Shown here: positions 46,410 through 56,031 of the stretch, piece by piece
Layout of the letters: every line of letters begins with the position of its first letter
Position numbering within the stretch: the stretch's first letter is position 1
Assembly (NCBI RefSeq): GCF_014863605.1
Contig: NZ_CP062252.1
Coordinates: forward strand, 1,745,001 to 1,809,000
Direction of reading: 5' to 3'
Source of the DNA: Pseudomonas allokribbensis
GTDB lineage: Bacteria > Pseudomonadota > Gammaproteobacteria > Pseudomonadales > Pseudomonadaceae
Length of the DNA: 64,000 nt
Notes under the pieces: generated by a model
What the model was told of the DNA's origin: nothing
What the model saw: the letters and a program-made list of their open reading frames with translations, nothing else
The model's database searches: none
Made by a program: the position numbers and the translations under genes

Positions 46410-48398
46410 ATGACATCCAGCATTTTCATTCCTGAGTTGGGCCATCTGGCCATGATCCTGGCGCTGTGTTTCGCGCTGGTGCAGGCCGTGGTGCCGTTGC
46501 TCGGTGCCTGGCGCGGCGACCGTCTGTGGATGGGCCTCGCCCAGCCAGCCGCGTGGGGGCAGTTCGCGTTTCTGTTGTTCGCCTTCGGCGTCCTGACCTA
46601 CGCGTTCATGACCGACGATTTCTCCGTGGCTTACGTCGCGATGAACTCCAACAGTGCGCTGCCGTGGTACTACAAGTTCAGCGCGGTGTGGGGCGCCCAC
46701 GAAGGTTCGTTGCTGCTGTGGGCCTTGATCCTCGGGGGCTGGACCTTCGCGGTGTCGGTGTTCTCCCGGCAGTTGCCGCAAGTCATGCTTGCTCGCGTGC
46801 TGGCGGTGATGGGCATGATCAGCACCGGTTTCCTGTTGTTCCTGATCCTCACCTCCAACCCGTTTTCGCGAATCCTGCCGCAGATCCCGGCCGACGGTCG
46901 TGACCTCAATCCGTTGCTGCAGGATATCGGCCTGATCGTTCACCCGCCGATGCTGTACATGGGCTATGTCGGTTTCTCGGTGGCGTTTGCGTTCGCCATC
47001 GCCGCACTGCTCGGCGGTCGTCTCGATGCGGCGTGGGCGCGCTGGTCGCGTCCGTGGACGATTGTCGCCTGGGCCTTTCTCGGCATCGGCATCACCCTCG
47101 GTTCGTGGTGGGCTTACTACGAACTCGGCTGGGGCGGCTGGTGGTTCTGGGACCCGGTGGAAAACGCCTCCTTCATGCCTTGGCTGGTGGGCACGGCGCT
47201 GATTCACTCGCTGGCGGTCACGGAAAAACGTGGCGTGTTCAAGAGTTGGACAGTACTGCTGGCGATTGCCGCCTTCTCCCTGAGCCTGCTCGGGACGTTC
47301 CTTGTGCGTTCCGGCGTACTGACCTCGGTGCACGCGTTTGCCTCCGATCCGGAGCGCGGCGTGTTCATCCTGATCTTCCTGTTGTTCGTGGTCGGTGGTT
47401 CGCTGACGCTGTTTGCCTTGCGCGCCCCGGTGGTCAAGAGCCAGGTCGGTTTCAACCTGTGGTCGCGGGAAACCCTGCTGCTGGGCAACAACCTGGTGCT
47501 GGTGGTGGCCGCGTCGATGATCCTGTTGGGCACGCTGTACCCGCTGATTCTCGATGCCATCAGCGGCGCCAAGTTGTCGGTTGGCCCGCCGTATTTCAAC
47601 GCGCTGTTCATTCCGTTGATGGCCTTGCTGATGGTGGTGATGGCGGTCGGTGTGATCGTGCGCTGGAAAGACACGCCGGTTAAATGGCTGGTCAGCATGC
47701 TCACTCCGGTGCTGCTGGGCAGCGTGGCGCTGGCCGTGGTGGCCGGCGTTGCCTATGGCGATTTCAACTGGGCGGTGCTGGCGACGTTCCTGCTCGCGGC
47801 CTGGGTGTTGCTGGCCGGCGTGCGCGACATCTTCGACAAGACCCGCCACAAAGGCCTGATCAAAGGTCTGCCAACTCTGACCCGCAGCTACTGGGGCATG
47901 CAACTCGCTCACCTCGGGATCGCCGTCTGCGCCCTGGGCGTGGTGTTGTCGAGCCAGAACAGTGCCGAACGCGACCTGCGTCTGGCGCCGGGCGAGTCGA
48001 TGGAACTGGCCGGTTATCAGTTCGTGTTCGAAGGCGCCAAACATTTTGAAGGCCCGAACTTCACCTCCGACAAAGGCACTATCCGGGTGATCCGCGATGG
48101 CCGGGAAATCAGCGTGCTGCACCCGGAAAAGCGCCTGTACACCGTGCAGAGTTCGATGATGACCGAAGCCGGGATCGACGCCGGTTTCACCCGCGACCTC
48201 TACGTCGCACTGGGTGAACCGCTGGGCGATGGCGCCTGGGCAGTGCGGGTACACGTCAAACCGTTTGTGCGCTGGATCTGGTTCGGCGGCCTGCTGACCG
48301 GTTTCGGTGGTTTGCTCGCAGCGCTGGATCGGCGCTACCGGGTCAAGGTCAAAGCCAAGGTGCGTGAAGCGCTGGGCATGGAAGGAGCCGCTGCATGA
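46410..48398 (+). CDS. ccmF: Cytochrome c heme lyase subunit CcmF
   Basis: 662 residues, about 15 membrane helices, with the WWD motif GGWWFWDPVENASFMPWL (around 236-253) and conserved HPPMLYMGY. Attaches heme to apocytochrome c with CcmH/I. Overlaps ccmG by 4 bases. Confidence 0.97.
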   Translation: MTSSIFIPELGHLAMILALCFALVQAVVPLLGAWRGDRLWMGLAQPAAWGQFAFLLFAFGVLTYAFMTDDFSVAYVAMNSNSALPWYYKFSAVWGAHEGSLLLWALILGGWTFAVSVFSRQLPQVMLARVLAVMGMISTGFLLFLILTSNPFSRILPQIPADGRDLNPLLQDIGLIVHPPMLYMGYVGFSVAFAFAIAALLGGRLDAAWARWSRPWTIVAWAFLGIGITLGSWWAYYELGWGGWWFWDPVENASFMPWLVGTALIHSLAVTEKRGVFKSWTVLLAIAAFSLSLLGTFLVRSGVLTSVHAFASDPERGVFILIFLLFVVGGSLTLFALRAPVVKSQVGFNLWSRETLLLGNNLVLVVAASMILLGTLYPLILDAISGAKLSVGPPYFNALFIPLMALLMVVMAVGVIVRWKDTPVKWLVSMLTPVLLGSVALAVVAGVAYGDFNWAVLATFLLAAWVLLAGVRDIFDKTRHKGLIKGLPTLTRSYWGMQLAHLGIAVCALGVVLSSQNSAERDLRLAPGESMELAGYQFVFEGAKHFEGPNFTSDKGTIRVIRDGREISVLHPEKRLYTVQSSMMTEAGIDAGFTRDLYVALGEPLGDGAWAVRVHVKPFVRWIWFGGLLTGFGGLLAALDRRYRVKVKAKVREALGMEGAAA

Positions 48399-48931
48399 GA
48401 CGTTGGTTGATGCTGGTGCCATTGGCGATTTTCCTGCTGGTGGCCGTATTCCTTTATCGCGGTCTGTACCTGGATCCGGCGGAGCTGCCGTCGGCGATGA
48501 TCAACAAACCGTTCCCGGAGTTTTCCCTGCCGGCGGTGCAGGGCGACAAGACCCTGACCAAAGCTGACATTCTCGGCAAACCGGCGCTGGTCAACGTCTG
48601 GGGCACCTGGTGCATTTCCTGCCGGGTCGAGCACCCGGTGCTGAACAAACTCGCCGAGCGCGGCGTGGTGATCTACGGCATCAACTACAAGGACACCAAC
48701 GCCGATGCGTTGAAGTGGCTGGCCGAATTCCACAATCCGTATCAACTGGACATCCGCGACGACGAAGGCTCCCTGGGCCTGAACCTCGGTGTCTACGGCG
48801 CACCGGAAACCTTCTTCATCGACGCCAAGGGCATCATCCGCGACAAGTACGTCGGGGTGATCGACGAGCAGGTCTGGCGGGAAAAACTGGCGGCCAAGTA
48901 TCAGGCGCTGGTTGACGAGGCCAAGCCATGA
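48395..48931 (+). CDS. ccmG: Thiol:disulfide interchange protein CcmG (DsbE)
   Basis: 178 residues, membrane-anchored thioredoxin-fold protein; active site GTWCISCRVEH and cis-Pro loop GAPETFFID. Reduces the CXXCH cysteines of apocytochrome c in the periplasm. Overlaps ccmH by 4 bases. Confidence 0.96.
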   Translation: MRRWLMLVPLAIFLLVAVFLYRGLYLDPAELPSAMINKPFPEFSLPAVQGDKTLTKADILGKPALVNVWGTWCISCRVEHPVLNKLAERGVVIYGINYKDTNADALKWLAEFHNPYQLDIRDDEGSLGLNLGVYGAPETFFIDAKGIIRDKYVGVIDEQVWREKLAAKYQALVDEAKP

Positions 48932-49401
48932 AGCGCTTTTTAGCCGCCATGGTGTTGGGCTTGAGCCTGGCCGGTGTGGCTCACGCCGCCATCGACACCT
49001 ACGAGTTCGCCAAAGAAGGCGATCGCGAGCGTTTCCGTGAGTTGACCAAGGAACTGCGTTGCCCCAAATGCCAGAACCAGGACATCGCCGATTCCAACGC
49101 GCCGATTGCCGCCGACCTGCGCAAAGAGATTTTCCGCATGCTCGGCGAGGGCAAGGACAATCAGCAGATCATCGACTTCATGGTCGACCGCTACGGTGAT
49201 TTCGTACGCTACAAACCGGCGCTCAATGCCAAGACCGCGCTGCTGTGGTTTGGCCCGGCCGGATTGTTGCTCGGCGGTTTTGTCGTCATCGCCGTGATCG
49301 TCCGCCGCCGTCGCGGGCAACGTGCCGAGACTCCGCAATCGCTGTCCCCTGAAGAGCGTCAGCGCCTCGACCAACTGTTGGATAAAACCAAGAATGATTG
49401 A
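48928..49401 (+). CDS. ccmH: Cytochrome c maturation protein CcmH (CcmL type)
   Basis: 157 residues: signal peptide ([17 protein letters not shown]), redox motif LRCPKCQNQ, then a membrane helix (about 105-127). Short form lacking the TPR part, which is supplied by the separate CcmI. Confidence 0.95.
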   Translation: MKRFLAAMVLGLSLAGVAHAAIDTYEFAKEGDRERFRELTKELRCPKCQNQDIADSNAPIAADLRKEIFRMLGEGKDNQQIIDFMVDRYGDFVRYKPALNAKTALLWFGPAGLLLGGFVVIAVIVRRRRGQRAETPQSLSPEERQRLDQLLDKTKND

Positions 49402-50593
49402 TTTCTGGCTTGCCGCAGGGCTGTTGCTTCTGGTCGCCCTGAGTTTTCTGCTGATCCCCGTTCTGCGTGAACGTCGCGCTCAGCGTGAAGAGGATCGGAC
49501 TGCCCTGAACGTCGCGCTGTATCAGGAACGTGTCGCCGAGCTGCAATCGCAGCAGGCCGAGGGCGTTCTCGATGCCGCGCAAATGGACAGCGGCCGTGCC
49601 GAAGCGGCGCGGGAACTGCTGGCCGACACAGAGGGCGTGGCGCCGGCGCGGGTTTCGCGTCTGGGCAAACCATTGCCGCTGCTGGCGGCCGTGCTGGTGC
49701 CGGTGTTGGGCCTGGGCCTCTATATGCATTTTGGTGCCGCCGACAAAGTCGAACTGACCCGGGAATTCGCCCAGGCGCCGCAGTCGATGGAAGAGATGAC
49801 CCAGCGTCTGGAACGCGCCGTGGCCGCGCAACCGGATTCCGCCGAAGGCCTGTACTTCCTCGGTCGTACCTACATGGCTCAGGATCGTCCGGCAGACGCG
49901 GCGAAGATGTTCGAACGCGCCGCCAACCTGGCCGGTCGTCAACCGGAACTGCTCGGCCAGTGGGCGCAGGCGCAGTACTTCGCCGATGGCAAGAAGTGGT
50001 CGGACAAGATTCAGGCCTTGACCGACGAAGCACTGAAGGCTGATCCGAAAGAAGTCACCAGCCTCGGCCTATTGGGCATCGCCGCGTTCGAAGGCGAGCG
50101 CTATCAGCAAGCCATCGATTACTGGAACCGTCTGCTGGCGCAACTGCCGCCGGAAGACAAATCCCGTGAGCCTCTGCAAGGCGGCATCGCCCGCGCCACT
50201 GAAAAACTTGAGGCCAGCGGCGGTAAGGTCGCCCAGGCTCCGGTCGCGAAAACCGCGCTGCTCAAGGTCAGCGTCGATCTGGCCGCCGAGCTCAAGGGCA
50301 AGGTGCAACCGGGTGACAGCGTGTTCATCTTCGCCCGTGCAGTGTCTGGCCCTCCAGCACCGTTGGCCGCCAAGCGACTGACCGTCGCCGACCTGCCGGT
50401 GACTGTCGAACTGGGCGATGCCGACGCAATGATGCCGCAATTGAAACTGTCGAACTTCCCCGAAGTCCAACTGGTTGCGCGCATCTCCCGAGCCGGTCAA
50501 CCGACCGCCGGTGAGTGGGTCGGCCGCAGCGGGCCTCTGGCCAGCAGCACCACCGCGCCACAAAAACTGACCATCGACAGCCCGGACAAATAG
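49394..50593 (+). CDS. ccmI: Cytochrome c biogenesis protein CcmI (CycH)
   Basis: 399 residues: two membrane helices (about 3-22 and 95-112) with a leucine-rich cytoplasmic loop between, then periplasmic TPR repeats (about 140-260) and a C-terminal domain. Holds apocytochrome c for the lyase. Overlaps ccmH by 8 bases. Last ccm gene. Confidence 0.95.
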   Translation: MIDFWLAAGLLLLVALSFLLIPVLRERRAQREEDRTALNVALYQERVAELQSQQAEGVLDAAQMDSGRAEAARELLADTEGVAPARVSRLGKPLPLLAAVLVPVLGLGLYMHFGAADKVELTREFAQAPQSMEEMTQRLERAVAAQPDSAEGLYFLGRTYMAQDRPADAAKMFERAANLAGRQPELLGQWAQAQYFADGKKWSDKIQALTDEALKADPKEVTSLGLLGIAAFEGERYQQAIDYWNRLLAQLPPEDKSREPLQGGIARATEKLEASGGKVAQAPVAKTALLKVSVDLAAELKGKVQPGDSVFIFARAVSGPPAPLAAKRLTVADLPVTVELGDADAMMPQLKLSNFPEVQLVARISRAGQPTAGEWVGRSGPLASSTTAPQKLTIDSPDK

Positions 50594-50618
50594 CCGGAAC
50601 CAACAGGAAAGCACCGCC

Positions 50619-51026
50619 ATGAACGCCATCGCCCGAATCACAGTCCTCACACTGGCCCTGGGCTTGAGCGCATGTGCGGTGCAACGACCGGAGCCGACCA
50701 CAAGGCTGCCGCCGATTCCGCCATCACAACCCGGCCCGACCCCGTCGACCACCCCGACGCCGGGCAAACCGGGCATCCCGGCCAAACCCGCGAAACCGGC
50801 CCCACGCACCTCCGCCAGCTTCGCCCCGCCACCGGGCGGCAATAGCCACTGGGATCAGAAGCTGGGCGTCTATGTTCTCGACGATCAGACCAACACCTTC
50901 TACCGCCAGCGCACCTACTACCGCTGGAACAACGGCTGGAGCCGCTCGATCAGCCCGAACGGACCGTGGGAGGACACCAACATCCACGGCGTACCGGCGG
51001 GGCTGGGCAAGCAGTTCGGGGAATAA
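50619..51026 (+). CDS. Putative lipoprotein of unknown function
   Basis: 135 residues: signal peptide with lipobox LSAC (Cys19), Pro/Thr-rich stretch (about 25-75) and a C-terminal domain rich in Tyr/Trp/Arg (GVYVLDDQTNTFYRQRTYYRWNN). Follows ccmI by 25 bases and ends at a strong terminator, so it is probably the distal gene of the operon. Function unknown. Confidence 0.8.
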   Translation: MNAIARITVLTLALGLSACAVQRPEPTTRLPPIPPSQPGPTPSTTPTPGKPGIPAKPAKPAPRTSASFAPPPGGNSHWDQKLGVYVLDDQTNTFYRQRTYYRWNNGWSRSISPNGPWEDTNIHGVPAGLGKQFGE

Positions 51027-51028
51027 TG

Positions 51029-51057
51029 AAAAACGGCGATCTTTGGATCGCCGTTTT
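51029..51057. terminator. Terminator after the lipoprotein gene
   Basis: 12-bp perfect stem AAAACGGCGATC 51030-51041 / 51046-51057 with a 4-base loop; symmetric, so it can also end the minus-strand PIN locus. Confidence 0.9.
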
Positions 51058-51078
51058 GCTGTGTGGGGTAATGAACTT

Positions 51079-51678
51079 TCAAAGAATCACGTGATAGCCG
51101 CTGAGTGCCTGGACCGACTTAACCAGGCCTTGTCGTTGCAGTAGATCAAGAAAGGTTTCGACGTCCATGGCAGGCATTTTCAGCTGCCGACGCTGCTTTT
51201 GGGCCGCAGCAACCACAGCTGCAGGATCAAGCCCAAAGAGGTTATCGACGAACTCGTCCGGATGTTGCGCTTCGATGCCGAAAGGCTCCAGCGTTTTGCA
51301 TGGAAAGTCTTTCTGGTTGAAGGTCACTATCACACTATCACACTATCACACTATCACACTTGCGCCGCAGCGGATGGCCGCTGCCAGAACATGACGATCA
51401 TCGCAGTCGGGCAAGGTGAGGCCGGTAATCAGGTCCTCATAGTCATGGACACAGGCGTCGGGTATCGCTTGATCCATCAGGCCGGACGTACGATCCAGCT
51501 GTTCCATCGTCAGGTCAGGGCGGTTCTTCAGCAGATTGCGTTTCTATTCGCAGTGAATCTCCTGGGTCCATCGCGCCCGAAATCGTCCTGAGAGCGCAAG
51601 CCACATCAGAAAATCTCTCAAGGGGGCGGGGTACAAGACACATGCATCGTATACAGCAGTGAAAGAGGAATGCCTCAC
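51079..51678 (-). pseudogene. PIN-domain toxin gene, inactivated
   Basis: Minus-strand frame from a GTG at 51678 (overlapping the antitoxin stop, GTGA) to 51079 reads as one PIN-domain protein of about 190 residues (VYDACVLYPAPLRDFLMWLALSGRF ... PDCDDRHVLAAAIRCGA ... TFNQKDFP as landmarks). It is broken by a nonsense TAG at 51546-51544, where Trp would be expected (HCE*KRN), and by a 24-base in-frame expansion that brings TGA TAG at 51348-51343. Only the last 84 codons could still be translated, from a GTG at 51333. Toxin RNase activity is surely lost. Confidence 0.85.
51327..51358. repeat. Tandem repeat CTATCACA x4 inside the PIN pseudogene
   Basis: Four perfect copies of an 8-base unit. 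One copy restores the expected coding sequence (GASVIVTFNQ), so three copies are extra. Typical slipped-strand expansion. Confidence 0.92.
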
Positions 51679-52129
51679 TCGTATCCTGTCCTTAACGCCT
51701 GAGCTTGCTCTGCGAGAAGCGCCATTGCCTGCTCGCTGGCGGTGGTGCGCCGGTTCTTATAGTCCATCAGATCGGCAAAGCGCACACGTCGGTGCTTGCC
51801 TGTTTTGTGGTAGGACAACTCGCCGCTTTCCAGCAGTTTTATGAGGTGTGGACGTGAGACGTTGAGCAGGTCGGCGGCTTCCTGGGTCGTCAATTCGGCA
51901 TGCACCGGAACGACCTGGACCGCGTTGCCGGCTGCCAGCTCCGCCAGAATGTCGATCAGCAGGCGCAGGGCCGAGGTGGGAAGTTCGACGCGATGAGCTT
52001 CGTTCCGCTCGTCGAAAATCTGGATGTGCTGAGTCTCGAAATGGGTCGCGAGGTAAGCAGCCAGAGCGCGCTGCCCTTCAATGGCGGCTTTTACTTCGCG
52101 TTCTACAGGGAGGCTGATCGAGGGGACAT
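51675..52129 (-). pseudogene. HTH (excisionase-type) antitoxin gene, frameshifted near its start
   Basis: The frame encodes an about 150-residue antitoxin: N-terminal helical part (VKAAIEGQRALAAYLATHFE) and C-terminal MerR/excisionase-like HTH (LTTQEAADLLNVSRPHLIKLLESGELSYHKTGKHRRV, landmark around 75-110). No ATG, GTG or TTG opens this frame before 51905. The natural ATG at 52129 is out of frame by one: ATGTCCCC would need one more C. A 76-residue HTH-only product from GTG 51905 remains possible. Confidence 0.75.
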
Positions 52130-52174
52130 GGCGAGTCCGGCTTTGGGAATGAGGAATGCCGGAACGTTATTCGA

Positions 52175-52202
52175 AATAAGCGAAAATCGCAATAAACGAA
52201 AC
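52175..52202. promoter_or_regulatory. Direct repeats upstream of the antitoxin gene, candidate operator
   Basis: AATAAGCGAAAA (52175-52186) and AATAAACGAAAC (52191-52202) lie 16 bases apart, with the AT-rich near-palindrome TTATTCGAAATAA overlapping the first. AT-rich compared with surroundings; likely the autoregulated promoter of the toxin-antitoxin operon. Confidence 0.4.
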
Positions 52203-52213
52203 GAGTGCTGGTT

Positions 52214-53101
52214 TTACGACATTTCCGCCAACACCCCCTGCACATATTCAACAAACGCCCGTGCCTTTGCGCTGGCCATCCGTCCCGTCGGAAACACCGC
52301 CCACAACTCCTGCTTCGGCAACACCCAATCGCTCATGACAGCCTTCACTGCGCCACTGGCCAGTTCCGGCGCAAACATCCACTCCGAGCCCAGCCCCAGG
52401 CCCTGATGGGCGAGAACCGCCTCACGCAAACCTTCGGCAGCACTGACGCGCAGGCGGCCATTGACGGTCACGGACTGTTCTTCGCCATCCTTGTTGAAAT
52501 GCCAGGTCGCGCCACCGCCACGGTTGTAGATGACGGCGCGATGTTGAGTCAGATCGGCAGGGCAGGCGGGTTCACCGTGACTGGCGAAGTAGGCCGGAGT
52601 GCCCAGCACGACGCGCCGGCATTCGGCGATCTTGCGTACGGTCAGGCCGGAGTCGCTGAGCGGGCCCAGGCGCAGGGCAACATCGATGCCTTCTTCCACG
52701 AGGTTGATGTTCTGGTCGTCGAGCAGCAGGTCGACATTGAGCTGCGGGTGTTGATCGAGGAACGGCCCCAGGTGTGGAACCACATGCATCCGGCCGAAGG
52801 TGACGGCGGTGCTGATGCGCAGGTTGCCACTCAGGCCGCTGGCGGCGCCGCGAGCTGCATTGTCGGCCTCGTCGGCTTCTTCGAGGGTGCGTTTGGCCCG
52901 TTCGAAAAACGCCAGCCCGGCTTCGGTCGGCGTCAGGCCTCGGGTCGAACGCAACAGCAGGCGCACGGCGAGTCGGGTTTCGAGTTGGGCGATGGTTTTC
53001 GACACGGCCGGCTGACCGATATTCAGCCGCCGGGCGGCAGCGGAAAACGAGCCGGTTTCCACGACGTAGACAAAGGTTTCCATGGCGGCGAGGCGGTCCA
53101 T
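52214..53101 (-). CDS. LysR family transcriptional regulator
   Basis: 295 residues: N-terminal winged HTH (MDRLAAMETFVYVVETGSFSAAARRLNIGQPAVSKTIAQLE as landmark 1-41) and a type 2 periplasmic-binding-like effector domain (90-295). LTTRs bind a metabolite and usually control nearby or divergent genes. It sits at the 3' side of an SDR and an MFS gene on the same strand. A perfect dyad before the MFS gene (55200-55216) may be its site. Confidence 0.9.
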   Translation of the reverse strand: MDRLAAMETFVYVVETGSFSAAARRLNIGQPAVSKTIAQLETRLAVRLLLRSTRGLTPTEAGLAFFERAKRTLEEADEADNAARGAASGLSGNLRISTAVTFGRMHVVPHLGPFLDQHPQLNVDLLLDDQNINLVEEGIDVALRLGPLSDSGLTVRKIAECRRVVLGTPAYFASHGEPACPADLTQHRAVIYNRGGGATWHFNKDGEEQSVTVNGRLRVSAAEGLREAVLAHQGLGLGSEWMFAPELASGAVKAVMSDWVLPKQELWAVFPTGRMASAKARAFVEYVQGVLAEMS

Positions 53102-53122
53102 CGGGTGTCCTTGTGCCAGTGA

Positions 53123-53842
53123 TCAGAACGCGGCTTTGCCCACCGAGGCGCCGCCGTCGACAAACAAGGTCTGCCCGGTGATGAATCCGCTTTGCTCGGA
53201 CAACAGAAAGGCAATGGCCGAAGCGATCTCTTCCGGTTGCCCGAGACGGCCCATCGGCACCCCGGCCAGATACCGCGCTTCTCCTTCGCTGCCCGGCGGG
53301 TTGTTGGCGCGAAACAGTTCGGTCTCGGTCGGCCCCGGCGCGACGGCGTTGACGGTAATCCCGGTCTGCGCCAGTTCCAGCGCCCACGAGCGCGTGAAAC
53401 TGACCAGCGCCGCTTTCGCCGCCGCATACGCGGTGCGCTGAGCGATACCGAGCACGGTCAGGCTGGAAATGTTCACCACCCGACCCCAGCCGCGCGTGCG
53501 CATGCCCGGCAACAACGCCTGAGTCGCCTGCAAGGCCGAATGCAGGTTGACCCGCATCACATCGTCGAACGCATCGAGATCGATATCCCCCAACGCTTGC
53601 GGCCGCACCAGCCCGACATTGTTCACCAGTCCGTCGAACTCATAAGTGCGCGCCAGATCCGCCAGCACTTCACCGGCGAGCTTGCGATCACTCAGGTCCA
53701 GCGGAAACAGGATCCCCGGAAAGCTCAGGTCCGGCTGGCGGGCAATCCCCACCACCCGATGCCCGGCCCGATCCAGATGCTCGGCCAGCGCCCGCCCGAT
53801 ACCCTTGCTGGCGCCGGTGATGAGGAAGGTACGACGGGTCAT
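53123..53842 (-). CDS. SDR family oxidoreductase
   Basis: 239 residues, classical short-chain dehydrogenase: cofactor loop TGASKGIGRA, NNVGLV, catalytic Ser in VNISSLTVLG and YxxxK in YAAAK, and GPTETELF after it. NAD(P)-dependent; substrate not evident. Close to FabG-like enzymes. 21 bases before the LysR gene, so probably co-transcribed. Confidence 0.9.
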   Translation of the reverse strand: MTRRTFLITGASKGIGRALAEHLDRAGHRVVGIARQPDLSFPGILFPLDLSDRKLAGEVLADLARTYEFDGLVNNVGLVRPQALGDIDLDAFDDVMRVNLHSALQATQALLPGMRTRGWGRVVNISSLTVLGIAQRTAYAAAKAALVSFTRSWALELAQTGITVNAVAPGPTETELFRANNPPGSEGEARYLAGVPMGRLGQPEEIASAIAFLLSEQSGFITGQTLFVDGGASVGKAAF

Positions 53843-53926
53843 GGCAACTCCTTGGGGCAGGCTGCGGCTCGGGCAGCCATTAATTGTTTGAAGATGCCGA
53901 GTGTAATGCGGATTGCTTGCGTTGAT

Positions 53927-55114
53927 TTATGCCGTTGCCAAAACACCCTTTTGCGAAACACTCAAGAACCGCACCAGCGCCAGTAACGGGAACACGCTGC
54001 CGACGATCACGATCCACAGCCAGCCGCCGTGTTCATACACCGCGCTGGCGATCGATGAGCCGAAGGCACCGCCGATGAAGATGCTGGTCATGTACAGCGC
54101 GTTGAGGCGACCGCGGCTTTTGGCGTCGAGGGAGTAGACCGCGCGCTGGCCGAGTACCATGTTCATTTGCACGCAGAAGTCGAGCACGACGCCGGTCACG
54201 GCCAGGCCTATCACGCTGTAGGCCGGGTGGATGAAGGCGGGCAGGAAGCTCAGGCTGGCGAACAGCATGGCCAGCAGCGAGGCGACGCGAGTGTGGCCGG
54301 CGTCGGCCAGGCGTCCGCTGATCGGCGCGGCAATCGCACCGATGGCGCCGACCAGGGCGAAGATCGCGATTTCACTCTGGGACAGGCCATGGTTGCGCGC
54401 CAGTTCCAGTGGCACGGCGGTCCAGAACAAGCTGAAGGTGGCGAACATGCAGGCCTGGTAGAACGCCCGCTGACGCAGCACCGGTTGCTTGCGCAGCAGT
54501 GTCCACAACGATCCGAGCAACTGGCCGTAGGAAGCGCTGTGATCCGGTTGGCGCTTGGGCACGGTCAACGCCAGGACGACGCTGATTGCCGCCATCAACC
54601 CTGCCGCGATCATGAACATCGCCCGCCAGCCGAAATGGTCGGCGACTACGCTCGACACCGGACGCGCCAGCAGAATGCCCAACAGCAGGCCGCCCATGAT
54701 TCCGCCGACGACACGTCCGCGAGATTCCTCCGGCGCCAGGTGCGCCGCCAAGGGCACCAGCACCTGCACCGACACCGAACTGAAACCCACCAGCAACGAA
54801 ATCAGCAGGAACACATTGGGCTGATCGGTGAACGCCGCCCCGAGCAGACTGGCAATCGCCACCACCGTGGTGATGATCATCAAGCGGCGGTTTTCCAGCA
54901 GATCCGCCAGCGGCACCAGGAAGAACAGGCCCAGCGCATAACCGATCTGGGTCAGCGACACGATGAAACTGGCCATGGTGTCGGTCAGGCCGATGTCCGG
55001 GGCAATCAGGCCGATGATCGGCTGGGCGTAGTAGATGTTGGCAACGATGGCGCCGCAGCAGAAAGCGAACAGCAGCACCATGCCTCGGGTCATTGCGTGA
55101 GTTGTGGCGGTCAT
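53927..55114 (-). CDS. MFS transporter
   Basis: 395 residues, 12 hydrophobic segments; LADLLENRRLMIITT is the MFS loop 2-3 motif and RGRVVGGIMGGLLLGILLARP matches motif C-like helix 5 of drug exporters. A putative efflux permease of the DHA type. First gene of the MFS-SDR-LysR group on the minus strand. Confidence 0.88.
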   Translation of the reverse strand: MTATTHAMTRGMVLLFAFCCGAIVANIYYAQPIIGLIAPDIGLTDTMASFIVSLTQIGYALGLFFLVPLADLLENRRLMIITTVVAIASLLGAAFTDQPNVFLLISLLVGFSSVSVQVLVPLAAHLAPEESRGRVVGGIMGGLLLGILLARPVSSVVADHFGWRAMFMIAAGLMAAISVVLALTVPKRQPDHSASYGQLLGSLWTLLRKQPVLRQRAFYQACMFATFSLFWTAVPLELARNHGLSQSEIAIFALVGAIGAIAAPISGRLADAGHTRVASLLAMLFASLSFLPAFIHPAYSVIGLAVTGVVLDFCVQMNMVLGQRAVYSLDAKSRGRLNALYMTSIFIGGAFGSSIASAVYEHGGWLWIVIVGSVFPLLALVRFLSVSQKGVLATA

Positions 55115-55199
55115 AGGGTTTCTCGATCCAGCGAAAAGGAATGCGGTGAGGCTAAGGGACGAACCGGGCCGGCGGTAGAAGCCTTGGATCGATATCAGT

Positions 55200-55216
55200 T
55201 ATTCCGTTGCGGAATA
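55200..55216. promoter_or_regulatory. Perfect dyad TATTCCG-TTG-CGGAATA, candidate LysR operator
   Basis: 7-bp arms with 3-base centre, of the T-N11-A type favoured by LysR regulators, 86 bases upstream of the MFS start. The rest of the 243-base divergent gap shows no clear promoter. Confidence 0.5.
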
Positions 55217-55357
55217 GGTGGCGGCCGGTGAGGTGTCGTCCATCGGCGAACCTTGCGTCCGACCGGGGAGGGGCGATGATACATTCACTTACATCTTGTT
55301 CGATAGCGTGCTTATGTTGTCAGTGGATTTCCACCTGCAAACAACCGGAGGATTGCG

Positions 55358-55978
55358 ATGTTTCGTCAGCTGCTTCGCCACACCACGACTCTTGCATTGA
55401 TCGGCGTGCTCAGCGCCGGCAGCGTCTACGCCGGTGACGCCCCGGGGATGCGCATTGGCGTGCGCGGCGAAATCACCGGGGTCAGCCCCGAGTCGCTCAA
55501 GGTTCACGTCAACAGCGGTGAAAACGTGGTGGTTCAGTTGACCCCGGACACCAAGGTCCGCGCGGTTACCCTGGCCAATATCGAAGACATCAAGCCCGGC
55601 AGTTACATTGGCTCGGCAGCCATTCCCCAGGAGGATGGGACGCTCAAGGCGCTGGAGGTGCATGTCTTCCCGCCGGAGCTGGCCGGCAGCGGCGATGGCC
55701 ATCGGCCGTTCGACCTGGCCAAGGGCAGCAGCATGACCAATGGCAGCGTCGGCGATCTGGTGGTGAGCAACGGCCGGGTGCTGACCGTCAACTACAAGGG
55801 CGGCCAGCAGAAGATCCTGGTGCCGGAGGATGTGCCGATCGTCAACCTGGCGCCCGGCGATCGCAGCCTGCTCAAGGTTGGCGTGAAGATCGTCACCTTC
55901 GTCACCCAGAGTGCGGACGGCACGTTGACCGCGCAATCGATCTCGGCCGGCAAGGATGGCGTGAAACCGCCGATGTGA
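55358..55978 (+). CDS. Exported DUF5666-like beta protein
   Basis: 206 residues with a signal peptide (TTTLALIGVLSAGSVYA). The body contains two similar beta-rich segments: RGEITGVSPESLKVHVNSGENVVVQL and later DLVVSNGRVLTVNYKGGQQKILVPEDVPI, the pattern of DUF5666 OB-like domains. Probably periplasmic. Related proteins are sometimes annotated as metal ABC transporter permease, which the sequence does not support. AACCGGAGG precedes the ATG. Confidence 0.75.
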   Translation: MFRQLLRHTTTLALIGVLSAGSVYAGDAPGMRIGVRGEITGVSPESLKVHVNSGENVVVQLTPDTKVRAVTLANIEDIKPGSYIGSAAIPQEDGTLKALEVHVFPPELAGSGDGHRPFDLAKGSSMTNGSVGDLVVSNGRVLTVNYKGGQQKILVPEDVPIVNLAPGDRSLLKVGVKIVTFVTQSADGTLTAQSISAGKDGVKPPM

Positions 55979-55984
55979 ACGCAT

Positions 55985-56015
55985 AAAAAAGGCGACCTCT
56001 TCAGGTCGCCTTTTT
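55985..56015. terminator. Bidirectional terminator between the DUF5666-like gene and sbp
   Basis: A6, stem GGCGACCT / AGGTCGCC with 4-base loop, T5; serves two convergent genes. Confidence 0.92.
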
Positions 56016-56031
56016 CATTTCAGCTCACGCC

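Noticed and set aside
46266..48422. 718-codon open frame antisense to ccmF
   Set aside because: His/Arg/Gln-rich shadow of a clear ccm gene.
51327..51358. CTATCACA array as CRISPR or iteron
   Set aside because: Units are 8 bases with no spacers and the array lies inside a coding frame; explained by slippage.
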